A DNA stretch of 64,000 bases from Jiangella asiatica (GTDB taxonomy: Bacteria; Actinomycetota; Actinomycetes; Jiangellales; Jiangellaceae). The position numbers were made by a program, and so were the translations under genes. Positions 17,378-25,184 of the stretch are shown in pieces; position 1 is the first letter of the stretch; every line of letters begins with the position of its first letter. A model generated the notes under the pieces. It made no database searches and was not told the DNA's origin. It was given only the letters and a program-made list of their open reading frames with translations. The stretch is taken from the NCBI RefSeq assembly GCF_004349065.1, contig NZ_SMKZ01000009.1:1-64000 (forward strand), read 5' to 3'.

Positions 17378-18550
17378 TCATTGAGGGGCCGAGGTGCCGG
17401 TGTGGAGGGCGGTGTACACGCGGTCGCGGAGGGCGTTGGCCTCGTCGCTGGTCAGGGTGCGGTCGACGGGGCGGAGGACCAGGCGCAGCAGCACGTTGTC
17501 CTGGCCGGGCCGGATGCCCAGCCGCGCCCGTGCCACCTCCGGCAGGTCCGCGTATGGCGTCGTGGACACCACGGCCACCTCCTCGACGAGGTCGGCGTCG
17601 GCGCCCAGGGCGGAGCGGACCTGGTCGCCCAGGACCTCCGCGTCCGACCCGGCCGGCACCGCCACCGAGATGTCGCGGCGGGCCGGGGGGAGGTCCGACA
17701 CCGGGTGGTACGGCTCCAGGTCGAGCAACTGCCCGGCCACCCGCGGATCGGCCGAGCGCAGGAGGCGGATGTCCGGGACGCCCTTGCGTAGCATCAGCAC
17801 CCGATCCAGCCCCATGCCCAGGGCGAGCCCGCTCCACGACGACGGGTCCAGCCCGCCGGCCGCGAGCACGTGCGGCGCCGCCAGGCCGCACTCGGCGATC
17901 TCGACCGGGCGGCCGTCGCGGATAGCCTCGACCTCGCGGCCGCCGACGGTGTACGGATGCGTCGTCACGTTCCAGCGCCAGTGCGTGCCCGGCAGCATCG
18001 CGCCGACCATTGTCGTCACGAGGTCGTGCAGGTCGTCGTGGTCGAGGCGACGGCCGCCGCGGCGCAGCAACCACAGGTCGAGCTGGTGCGGCGTGCCGGT
18101 GTGGATGCGGTCGATGGAGTCGCGGCGGTGGCAGATGCCGGGCAGTACGAGTAGGACCGGCGATGCTGACGCGCCGCCGCGAAGCGCTCCGTGAGGGGAC
18201 GAAGACGACGCCAGCCGGCGCAGCGCCGGTGGGACCCCGGCCGAGGTGTGGCTGCGCAGCATCGTCGTGTCGCTGACGTAGCGGGTGTACCGGGCGTCGC
18301 GGGAGACCGCGTCGGGCTGGTAGCCGAGGCGGTCGTAGTTGTCCTCGGTGGTGACGATGGGCCGAGACCGGGAGACCAGAACCGTGGCGCCGGTCGACGA
18401 GCCGAGTGCCCAGGCGGCATCCGACACGAGGGTCTGCAGGGCGTGCGGGCCCTGCGCGGGATCGGTGAGGTCGCGGACGGACAGCGCGTCGACCAGGGCG
18501 GCCAACGACAGCGGCTGCGGCCGCGCACTTTCAGCAACGGAGACGGACAT
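17378..18550 (-). CDS. Orphan PheRS-like class II synthetase-fold ligase with C-terminal FDX-ACB domain
   Basis: The 390-residue protein resembles phenylalanyl-tRNA synthetase but is a single short chain. Class II motifs are visible: MLRSHTS (motif 2 start), PGICHRRDSIDRIHTGTPHQLDLW (compare PheS), then EIAECGLAAPHVL and motif 3 GLALGMGLDRVLMLR with the conserved Gly-x-Gly-x-x-Arg. The last ~95 residues (YHPVSDLPPARRDISVAV onward) form an FDX-ACB tRNA-binding domain as at the end of PheT. Subsystem annotations call similar proteins PheS-related mystery ligases. It is not the housekeeping PheST. Substrate is unknown. ATG 18550 follows GAAAGG. A leader ORF and hairpins lie upstream. Confidence 0.8.
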   Translation of the reverse strand: MSVSVAESARPQPLSLAALVDALSVRDLTDPAQGPHALQTLVSDAAWALGSSTGATVLVSRSRPIVTTEDNYDRLGYQPDAVSRDARYTRYVSDTTMLRSHTSAGVPPALRRLASSSSPHGALRGGASASPVLLVLPGICHRRDSIDRIHTGTPHQLDLWLLRRGGRRLDHDDLHDLVTTMVGAMLPGTHWRWNVTTHPYTVGGREVEAIRDGRPVEIAECGLAAPHVLAAGGLDPSSWSGLALGMGLDRVLMLRKGVPDIRLLRSADPRVAGQLLDLEPYHPVSDLPPARRDISVAVPAGSDAEVLGDQVRSALGADADLVEEVAVVSTTPYADLPEVARARLGIRPGQDNVLLRLVLRPVDRTLTSDEANALRDRVYTALHTGTSAPQ

Positions 18551-18592
18551 GACCAGGCCTTTCGCGGGAAGCAACGGAGGTAAGAAGTGGCT

Positions 18593-18689
18593 CCCCCGGC
18601 CGGTCGTCCGCGAAGGGTCAGGCGTGCACACCCTCCGGGCGGCGGACGTTCGCCGACCGGGGGCTGCTAAACCAGCGCTGACCTGGCAT
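18593..18689 (-). promoter_or_regulatory. Leader with alternative hairpins (attenuator candidate)
   Basis: On the minus strand the leader ORF region contains CCGAACGTCCGCC-type stems that can pair locally (CGGCG with CGCCG) or with sequence after the leader stop: CGTCCGC (18642-18648) with GCGGACG (18605-18611), and CCCCCGG (18657-18663) with CCGGGGG (18593-18599). These pairings compete, the pattern expected of a translation-dependent attenuator. No T-run follows. Confidence 0.3.
18618..18689 (-). CDS. Possible leader peptide upstream of the PheRS-like gene
   Basis: ATG 18689 opens a 23-codon frame that ends at TGA 18620-18618, 67 nt before the ligase start. The peptide begins MPGQRWFSSPRS and ends RRPEGVHA. 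It has a Trp-Phe pair but no run of one amino acid, and no obvious ribosome binding site. It starts 11 bp after the end of the SRPBCC gene on the same strand. It is annotated only because it overlaps mutually exclusive hairpins. Confidence 0.25.
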   Translation of the reverse strand: MPGQRWFSSPRSANVRRPEGVHA

Positions 18690-18699
18690 GTGATCGAGA

Positions 18700-19149
18700 C
18701 TATCCGACGGCGAGCTGATCGGCCAGTCTGGACAGGCAGTCGTGCCAGCCCTTGAGGTGGTCGTCGCGCTGCTCCTCGGTGGGGTTGTCGCTGTGGGTGA
18801 GGACGACCTCGGTGCCGCCGTCGACTGACGCGAACGTGACGTGCACGCGGCTGGCCGGAGCGCTCTCGCCGTCCCAGGACCAGATGAAGGCCAGGGTTCG
18901 CGGCGGCCTGATCTCCCCGTAGATCCCGCGGACGCCGATGTTGTGCCCGGCCTGGAGGCCGGTGGTGCGGAACGAGAACCGACCGCCAGGACGCGGGTTC
19001 GTCTCGTAGATCGCGGCGAACGACGGCGGCCAGAACCATCCGGCCAGCCGACGCGGCTCGGTGAACATGGCGAACACGTCGTCTGGGTCGGCGTCGACCA
19101 CCAGGGAAAGTACGGCGGTGGTGGCGTCTGGTGTGGATGACTCGACCAT
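18700..19149 (-). CDS. SRPBCC (AHSA1-like) domain protein
   Basis: The 149-residue protein has the START/Bet v1-like AHSA1 pattern: LVVDADPDDVFAMFTEPRRLAGWFWP at the start, PGGRFSFR in the middle, IRPPRTLAFIWSWDG, and a C-terminal helix GWHDCLSRLADQL. Such proteins have a hydrophobic cavity; some act as co-chaperones or toxin/ligand binders, but most are uncharacterised. It starts 11 bp after the sulfatase stop on the same strand and so is probably co-transcribed with the glycosidase and sulfatase genes. No clear ribosome binding site is seen; there is no alternative start nearby. Confidence 0.85.
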   Translation of the reverse strand: MVESSTPDATTAVLSLVVDADPDDVFAMFTEPRRLAGWFWPPSFAAIYETNPRPGGRFSFRTTGLQAGHNIGVRGIYGEIRPPRTLAFIWSWDGESAPASRVHVTFASVDGGTEVVLTHSDNPTEEQRDDHLKGWHDCLSRLADQLAVG

Positions 19150-19160
19150 AGATGCGCACT

Positions 19161-20618
19161 TTAGGGCATTTGAGCCGAGCCTGACGAGGGTGTGGCCGCG
19201 GGTTCGTCGCCGAGGCCGCGTTGCACCCGGTCCAGTTCGGCGGCGAGCTCGCGCCGAACACCGTCGTACGCGGGGTCGTCGAAGACGCTGGTCAGCTCGG
19301 CCGGATCGGTGTCCAGGTCGAACAGCTCCCACTCCGGTTCGGTACGCATTGACGACGCGCCGGGCAGGCCCAGCCCGTCGCCGTAGTAATGGACGAGCTT
19401 GTGCCGCGCGGTGCGTACGCCGTAGTGCGCCGGCACGTGGTGGCTGGCGTCGAGGTGCTCCCAGTAGCGATAGTAGAGCGACGTCTGCCAGTCGTCCGGC
19501 CGGGTGCCGCGCAGCAGCGGGCGCAGGCTGCGGCCCTGCATGCGCGGGTGCGCCGGTACCTCGGCCAGGTCGAGGAAGGTCTGGGCGAAGTCGACGTTGA
19601 GGGCCAGGGCGTCGGTGGACGTGCCCGGCGCGACCTCGCGCGGGTACCGCACCAGCAGCGGCATCCGCAGCGACTCGTCGTACATGAAGCGCTTGTCGTA
19701 CCAGCCGTGCTCGCCGAGGAAGAAGCCCTGGTCGGAGGCGTAGACGACGACGGTGTCGGCGCTCAGCCCGTGCCCGTCCAGCGCGTCGAGCAGCCGCCCG
19801 GTGTTGTCGTCGATCGAGGCGACGCAGCGCAGGTAGTCCTTGATGTAGCGCTGGTATGCCCATCGGGTGCGCTCGTCGCCTGCCAGATCCGGCGGCAACG
19901 GCGCCTTGAGGTCGCGTTCGGTGAGGTCGCGGCCGATCTGCATGCGCGCCTCGCGGGCGGCACGGGAACGGCCGGCGTAGTCGTCGAACAGCGTCGGTGG
20001 CTCGGGCAGGTCCCTGCCCTCGAACAGGCCGGCATGCGCGGTGTCGGGGTCCCAGCTGCGGTGCGGCGCCTTGTGCCACAACAGCAGGCAGAACGGCCGG
20101 TTCGGGTCGCGCCGGGCGATTCGCTCCAGCGCCAGGTCGGTCAGGACCGTGGTGGTGTAGCCCTCGACGGTGCGCCGGCCGTCCGCGCTGAGCAGCTCGG
20201 GGTTCCAGTACTCGCCCTGGTCCTCCAGGATGTCCCAGCTGTCGAAGCCCTGTGGGTCGTGGCCGCCGCCGTGCCCGAGGTGCCACTTGCCGACCAGCCA
20301 GGTCTGGTACCCGGCGTCGCGCAGCAGCCCCGGGAAGGCCGGCTGGCTCGCGTCGAAGTGCGTGCTCAGCGTGCGCACGCCGTTGACGTGGCTGTAGGTG
20401 CCGGTCAGGATCGAGGCCCGGCTCGGCGCGCACAAGGCGTTGGTGCAGAACGCGGCGTCGAACCGCAGGCCGTCGGTGGCGATGCGGTCGATGTTGGGCG
20501 TGGGCATGAGGGACCGGCCGTACGCGGAGATGGCGTTCGCGGCGTGGTCGTCGGACAGGATCAGCACCAGGTTGGGAGCTGAGTGCGGGGGATGGCTCGG
20601 CGGCGTCGTCATCGCCAC
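19161..20618 (-). CDS. Type I sulfatase, cytoplasmic
   Basis: The 485-residue protein is an arylsulfatase-type enzyme. The catalytic site C63-A-P-S-R67 is the consensus for formylglycine conversion, followed by SILTGTYSH. Metal-binding Asp residues sit in LSDDHAAN (23-24), and GKWHLGH, WHKAPH and ASDQGFFLGEHGWYDKR are the other conserved blocks. No signal peptide is present, so it should act inside the cell. It needs a formylglycine-generating enzyme, none of which is in this window. The GTG start directly abuts the stop of the glycosidase gene (ATG two codons later is possible). Context suggests removal of sulfate from an imported sugar. Confidence 0.88.
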   Translation of the reverse strand: MAMTTPPSHPPHSAPNLVLILSDDHAANAISAYGRSLMPTPNIDRIATDGLRFDAAFCTNALCAPSRASILTGTYSHVNGVRTLSTHFDASQPAFPGLLRDAGYQTWLVGKWHLGHGGGHDPQGFDSWDILEDQGEYWNPELLSADGRRTVEGYTTTVLTDLALERIARRDPNRPFCLLLWHKAPHRSWDPDTAHAGLFEGRDLPEPPTLFDDYAGRSRAAREARMQIGRDLTERDLKAPLPPDLAGDERTRWAYQRYIKDYLRCVASIDDNTGRLLDALDGHGLSADTVVVYASDQGFFLGEHGWYDKRFMYDESLRMPLLVRYPREVAPGTSTDALALNVDFAQTFLDLAEVPAHPRMQGRSLRPLLRGTRPDDWQTSLYYRYWEHLDASHHVPAHYGVRTARHKLVHYYGDGLGLPGASSMRTEPEWELFDLDTDPAELTSVFDDPAYDGVRRELAAELDRVQRGLGDEPAATPSSGSAQMP

Positions 20619-22736
20619 TCAGCCTGCCACGGTGTCGGCCGGATCCGGGAGGCGCACCCGCACGGGCGCGGTCGTGCGCGCCTCCGCCCGGCCATCGGCG
20701 CCGACGGCGACGGCGAGCGGGTGGCCGGCCACCCGCAGCCCGTCGACCCGCAGCGGGAACCAGTCTCTGAACGCCGGGTCCGGCGCCACGGTGAGCGTGC
20801 CGTTCGGGACGTCCGCCGTCAGCCCGACCGCCGTCTGGAGCAGGGTGATCACCGCCGCGGCCGACCATGCCTGCGGCCGGCACGCCGCCGGATAGGCCAG
20901 TACCGGCTCGCCGGCCCGCGCGTCGGTTCCTGCGAACAGCTCGGGCAGCCGGTGGCCGAAATCCGGCGCCGCCCGCAGCAGCCCGTCGGCCAGTACCGCC
21001 GCCACCGACGAGTGCCCGTCGCGGGCCAGCCCTCGCACCGCGATCGCGGTGTCGTGCGGCCAGATGCTGCCGGCGTGGTAGCCCAGCGGGTTGAACCCGG
21101 CCGCGTCCGCGCTCATGGTGCGCAGGCCGTAGCCGGCGTCCAGGTCCGGCCGGCCCAGCCGCTCGGCGACGACGGCGGCCTCGTCGGGCCGGAGCAAGCC
21201 GGTGCCGAGCAGGTGGCCGAGGTTCGACGTGGCGGTGTCGACGGGCGTCTTCGCGCCGTCCAGCGCGATGGCCGGGAACCGGCCTTGCTCGTCGATGACC
21301 CAGAACGCCGCCGCGAACCTGTCGCGCAGCTCGGCGGCCCAGTCGCGCAGCCGCTTCGAGCCCGGCCGGCCGAACGCGTCCAGCAGCGCCGCTCCGGAGA
21401 GGGCCGCCTCGTGCGCGTAGGCCTGCGCCTCGCTCAGCGCGATGGGCGGCTCGGCGATGGACCCGTCGGGGAACTGGATGGAGTCGCCGGAGTCTTTCCA
21501 GCCCTGGTTGGCCAGGCCCGCGCCGGTCTCGTCGACGTACTCGAGGAAGCCGTCGCCGTCGGGGTCGGCCTCCTCGGTGAGCCAGCGCAGCGCCGCCTCG
21601 AGCGGGTCGAGCAGCCCGGCGACGTCACCGTCGTCGAGGCCCCAGCGCCAGGCGTCGTGCAGCAGGCAGACCCACAGCGCGGTGGCGTCGACGGTGCCGA
21701 AGTAGACCGGCGGGAGCCCGGCCGCCACGGCGGACTCGATCCGGACCTCGTGCAGGATCTTGCCCGGCGCCTGCGCGGTGCGCGGGTCGTGTCTGCGGCC
21801 CTGCCGGCGGGCCAGCGTTCGCAGGGTGCCGCGCGCCAGGTCGGTGCCCAGCGGCAGCGACAGCCGAGCCGCCCACAGCGAGTCGCGGCCGAACAGCGTG
21901 AAGAACCACGGGCTGCCGGCAGCGAGAAAGGTGTCGCCCGCAGCGAGCGGGTCGGTGAGGGCGAGCGCGGTGAGGTCGTCGACGCTCTGCCGCGCGAGGC
22001 GGGCGAGGTCGGGCCGGCCGGCGACGGTGACGGTGTCCCAGCCCGGTCCGTCGGCGGGGGCGAACGCGCCGGGGGGCGGCTCGCCGACGAACGCGACGGC
22101 GACGTCGACGGTGACCGTCCAGGATGACCGGGCGGCCAGCTCGACCGTCCACGCCAGCACGACGCCGACGGCCGCGGGCTCCAGCGCACCGCCGGGCGAC
22201 GCCGTGATGTCGACGCGCAGCCCGCCGTCGGACCACGTGACGCCGTCGTCGTGCGCCGTGACCCGCGCGCCGGTGGGGGAGTCGCCGTACTTGATCTGGT
22301 CGGTGGTGGCGAAGTCGGCGGCGAGGTGCAGCCGGACCGTCGCCGCGATCGGCCCCCGGGAGCTGTTCACCAGATGCAGCCGCTCCTGGATGCCGTCGGG
22401 CCTGGCCGTGCGGGTGCGCTCGAGCCGGACCGTGGGGTCGGCGGTCGGGTCGCCGAGGTGGCGCACGATGCCGGTGAACGTCGCGTGCCCGGCCGCGCGC
22501 AGGCCGTGGCCGGCAGGTTCGGGCTCGTGGCCGTCGACGGTGACGCGCAGTTCCGAGAGCACGCGGCGCTCGTGGCACAGCACACCCTGCGCGCCGGCGG
22601 GGCGGATCTGTCCGTCGGCGGCGGAGAGCGCGACGGTCGGCGCGTGCAGGCAGCTGACCAGCTCGTGCAGGAACGGCTGCCGGACCGGGCCGCCTGAGTT
22701 GTAACCCCAGGTGCCGGGGTCGGGTGGAGCTTGCAC
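20619..22736 (-). CDS. Amylo-alpha-1,6-glucosidase-like glycosidase (glycogen debranching N-terminal domain)
   Basis: The 705-residue protein has an N-terminal beta-sandwich domain of the debranching-enzyme type (about 30-230; SAADGQIRPAGAQGVLCHERRV) and a C-terminal (alpha/alpha)6 barrel with WFFTLFGRDSLWAARL, NQGWKDSGDSIQFPDG and NPLGYHAGSIWPHDTAIAV. The Asp in WKDSGDS and acidic residues of the last motif are the likely catalytic site. There is no signal peptide. The substrate could be an oligosaccharide rather than glycogen. GTG 22736 is chosen because GGAAGG lies just upstream; no ATG gives the domain start. It heads the glycosidase-sulfatase-SRPBCC operon and is divergent from the LacI gene. 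Confidence 0.85.
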   Translation of the reverse strand: MQAPPDPGTWGYNSGGPVRQPFLHELVSCLHAPTVALSAADGQIRPAGAQGVLCHERRVLSELRVTVDGHEPEPAGHGLRAAGHATFTGIVRHLGDPTADPTVRLERTRTARPDGIQERLHLVNSSRGPIAATVRLHLAADFATTDQIKYGDSPTGARVTAHDDGVTWSDGGLRVDITASPGGALEPAAVGVVLAWTVELAARSSWTVTVDVAVAFVGEPPPGAFAPADGPGWDTVTVAGRPDLARLARQSVDDLTALALTDPLAAGDTFLAAGSPWFFTLFGRDSLWAARLSLPLGTDLARGTLRTLARRQGRRHDPRTAQAPGKILHEVRIESAVAAGLPPVYFGTVDATALWVCLLHDAWRWGLDDGDVAGLLDPLEAALRWLTEEADPDGDGFLEYVDETGAGLANQGWKDSGDSIQFPDGSIAEPPIALSEAQAYAHEAALSGAALLDAFGRPGSKRLRDWAAELRDRFAAAFWVIDEQGRFPAIALDGAKTPVDTATSNLGHLLGTGLLRPDEAAVVAERLGRPDLDAGYGLRTMSADAAGFNPLGYHAGSIWPHDTAIAVRGLARDGHSSVAAVLADGLLRAAPDFGHRLPELFAGTDARAGEPVLAYPAACRPQAWSAAAVITLLQTAVGLTADVPNGTLTVAPDPAFRDWFPLRVDGLRVAGHPLAVAVGADGRAEARTTAPVRVRLPDPADTVAG

Positions 22737-22756
22737 CGGGTGGTCCTTCCGCGGGC

Positions 22757-22786
22757 TTGACAGAACTGGCGGGTCCGTTCTTAACT
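22757..22786 (+). promoter_or_regulatory. Promoter for the LacI-ABC operon
   Basis: TTGACA at 22757-22762 and TTAACT at 22781-22786 are 18 bp apart, close to a sigma70-type promoter. It points at the lacI gene, whose operators lie just downstream. Confidence 0.45.
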
Positions 22787-22800
22787 CTGAGCAGATCCGA

Positions 22801-22844
22801 TTTGAACGATCAAAACATGCTATCAAACGAATTTGATCGTTCAA
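22801..22844. promoter_or_regulatory. LacI operator pair overlapping the glycosidase promoter
   Basis: TTGAACGATCAAA (22802-22814) and its exact complement TTTGATCGTTCAA (22832-22844) form a 13-bp inverted repeat with a 17-bp spacer. Each arm is itself near-palindromic (TTTGA-N4-TCAAA), the usual LacI half-site plan, and ATCAAA-CGAA-TTTGAT (22822-22837) lies between. On the minus strand TTGAAC, a 16-bp spacer and TAGCAT (-10 at 22822-22817) form a promoter for the glycosidase that the sites would block. Confidence 0.7.
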
Positions 22845-22863
22845 CACGTCAGAGAGGACGTCG

Positions 22864-23904
22864 ATGGGGACACTGGAGAGCGGTGCGACGTTGGAGAGTG
22901 TCGCCGCGGCGGCCGGCGTCTCGCGGCAGACGGTGTCCAACGTCCTCAACGCTCCCGAGCGGGTGGCGCCGCAGACTCGGCAGCGGGTCCAGGAGGCCAT
23001 CGAGTCGCTGCGCTACCGGCCCAACCGCTCGGCCAGGTCCCTGCGCACCCGTACCAGCCGGCTGCTCGGCTACTGCGTCCAGCCGGCGCCCGAGGGCGCC
23101 ATCAACCCGGTGCTCGACCGGTTCGTGCACGCGCTCACCGAGTCCGCGGCCGATCACGGGTTCCACGTGCTGCTGTTCACCGCCCCGCCCGGTGCCGCCG
23201 GATTGGACCGGTACGCGGAGCTGCTGGCCCAGCGGGCCGTCGACGGGTTCGTCCTGTCCGACACGGTGGTCGCCGACCCGCGGCCGGTCTGGCTCACCGA
23301 GCAGGGCGTGCCGTTCGTCGCGTTCGGCCGCAGCTGGTCCGGGCCCGACCACGGCCGGTGGGTCGACGTCGACGGGGCCGCCGGCATCGTCGAGGCGGTC
23401 GAGCACGTGCACGCGCTGGGCCACCGGCGGGTCGCGTTCATCGGCTGGCCGGAGGGCTCCGGCGTCGGCGACGACCGGCTGGCCGGCTACCTCGCCGCCT
23501 GCTCCCGGCTCGGTCTGACCCCGCTCGTCGAACGTGACGAGGGCGGCGTCGAACAGGGGCGGGCGATCGCCGGCGCGCTGCTCGACGACCCCGAGCCACC
23601 CACCGCGTTGGTCTGCGTCAGCGACCTCTCCGCGTACGGGGCGCTGCGCGCGGTGGCCGAGCGCGGGCTACGCCCGGGCGCCGACGTCGCCGTCGTCGGG
23701 TTCGACGACACGCCTGCGGCCCGGCTGCCCGGCGTCGAGCTGACCAGCGTGTCGCAGCCGATCGAGGAGGTCGGCCGCGATGCCGTCCACATGCTGCTCG
23801 GCGCCCTTGGCGTCGTGGAGCCGCCACCGGGCCCGGCCGACCACCGGCTGCTGCGCCCGACGCTCGTCGTCCGGGCGAGCACCGCCATCTCACCGGAGGG
23901 TTGA
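22864..23904 (+). CDS. LacI-family transcriptional regulator
   Basis: The 346-residue protein has the LacI helix-turn-helix (residues ~8-30, ATLESVAAAAGVSRQTVSNVLN), the hinge helix region PNRSARSLRTR, and a periplasmic-binding-protein-like sugar-binding core ending in VAVVGFDDTPAARL and LTSVSQPIEEVG. It should bind an oligosaccharide effector and repress both its own ABC operon and the divergent glycosidase operon through the sites at 22801-22844. It is followed 2 bp later by the solute-binding protein gene. Confidence 0.93.
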   Translation: MGTLESGATLESVAAAAGVSRQTVSNVLNAPERVAPQTRQRVQEAIESLRYRPNRSARSLRTRTSRLLGYCVQPAPEGAINPVLDRFVHALTESAADHGFHVLLFTAPPGAAGLDRYAELLAQRAVDGFVLSDTVVADPRPVWLTEQGVPFVAFGRSWSGPDHGRWVDVDGAAGIVEAVEHVHALGHRRVAFIGWPEGSGVGDDRLAGYLAACSRLGLTPLVERDEGGVEQGRAIAGALLDDPEPPTALVCVSDLSAYGALRAVAERGLRPGADVAVVGFDDTPAARLPGVELTSVSQPIEEVGRDAVHMLLGALGVVEPPPGPADHRLLRPTLVVRASTAISPEG

Positions 23905-23906
23905 TC

Positions 23907-25184
23907 ATGCGTCACTTCGCGCTCACCCACTACCGAGTCCGTGCGCTGACCGCCGCCGTCGCCGCGGCCGCGCTGGTCACCGCCTGCGGCAGCAGCTACG
24001 ACGATGACGACGACGCCGCGGGGGACGGCGACGGCTCGGCGTCGGCCGGCGGCGGCTCGCTGACCGTCATGATCGGCTCGTCCGGCGAGGCCGAGACGCG
24101 CGCCGTCCAGGACGCCACGGCCCGGTTCACCGAGGAGACCGGCACGGAGGTCGAGGTCATCCCGGCGCAGGATCTCGTGCAGCAGCTGCAGCAGGGCCTG
24201 GCCGGCGGCAACCCCCCCGACGCGTTCTACGTCAGCCCGGACCGGTTCCGGATGCTCGCCGAGGGCGGCTCGCTCTACCCGTACGGCGACCGGATCGAGG
24301 ACGTCGACGACTTCTACCCGTCCCTGCGCGACGCGTTCACCTACGAGGACGAGCTCTACTGCGCGCCCAAGGACGGCGGCGTGCACGCCCTGGTGATCGA
24401 CACCGACGCGTGGGCCGCGGCCGGCCTGGCCGAGGCCGACATCCCGCGGACCTGGGACGATCTCGCCCAGGTGGCGCAGACGCTAACCACCGACGGCCGG
24501 GTCGGTCTGGCGTTCACGGGCGACTACAACCCCGTCGGCACGTTCATGCTGGCCGGCGGCGGGTTCTTCCTCAACGACGACCAGACCGAGGTCACCGCGG
24601 ACACGCCGGAGAACCTGGCCACCCTGCGGTACCTCGAGGAGAACCTGGACGCCGGGACATTCGCGTTCGCGCCGACCATCGACGCGGCGTGGGGCGGCGA
24701 GGCGCTCGGCAGCGGCAAGTCGGCGATGACCGTCGAGGGCGCGTGGGTCGTCGGCGCGCTGCAGACCGACTTCCCCGGCCGCAACTGGATGGCCGTGCCC
24801 ATGCCCGACGGGCCGGGCGGCAGCGGCTCGACGGCGTTCACTAACTGCTGGGGCATCGCGGAAGCCAGCGAGAACAAGGACGCCGCCGTCGACCTGGTGA
24901 ACTTCCTGGTCAGCGCAGAGGAGCAGCAGACGTTCGCCGAGGCGTTCGGTCCCATCCCGTCCCGGTCGAGCCTGGCGGGCTGGAACGCCGAGACGTACCC
25001 CGAGAAGGCCGCGTTCGCCGAGGGGTTGGACTCCTCGCGCAGCCAGGTCGCCGTGCCGGGCTTCGAGTCCGTCCTCGCCGACTTCAACACCCAGCTCGAA
25101 GGCATGGCCGCCGGCACCGTCACCCCGGAGCAGGCCCTCCAGGCGCTGCAGACCAACGGCGAAGCCCTCCTCGCGCAGGAGTGA
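23907..25184 (+). CDS. Sugar ABC transporter, substrate-binding lipoprotein
   Basis: The 425-residue protein has a lipoprotein signal peptide with lipobox VTAC, then a Ser/Gly/Asp-rich linker, then a family 1 solute-binding domain (DLVQQLQQGLAGGNPPDAFYVS is the MalE-type start; GKSAMTVEGAWVVGAL is the conserved later block). It delivers a sugar or oligosaccharide to the two permeases encoded next. ATG 23907 is chosen because CGGAGGG lies at 23894-23900; an upstream TTG would overlap the lacI stop. The linker is unusually acidic (five Asp in a row). Confidence 0.92.
   Translation: MRHFALTHYRVRALTAAVAAAALVTACGSSYDDDDDAAGDGDGSASAGGGSLTVMIGSSGEAETRAVQDATARFTEETGTEVEVIPAQDLVQQLQQGLAGGNPPDAFYVSPDRFRMLAEGGSLYPYGDRIEDVDDFYPSLRDAFTYEDELYCAPKDGGVHALVIDTDAWAAAGLAEADIPRTWDDLAQVAQTLTTDGRVGLAFTGDYNPVGTFMLAGGGFFLNDDQTEVTADTPENLATLRYLEENLDAGTFAFAPTIDAAWGGEALGSGKSAMTVEGAWVVGALQTDFPGRNWMAVPMPDGPGGSGSTAFTNCWGIAEASENKDAAVDLVNFLVSAEEQQTFAEAFGPIPSRSSLAGWNAETYPEKAAFAEGLDSSRSQVAVPGFESVLADFNTQLEGMAAGTVTPEQALQALQTNGEALLAQE

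Noticed and set aside
18601-18640. T-box-like motif (AGGGTGTGCACGCC on the minus strand) before the PheRS-like gene
   Set aside because: It differs from the T-box consensus AGGGTGG-ACCGCG in the key TGG bulge, and no Stem I or specifier loop was seen.
18640-18690. tRNA-like GTTCGCC and CTAAACCA near 18646-18674
   Set aside because: There is no matching acceptor stem, anticodon arm or D arm on either strand.
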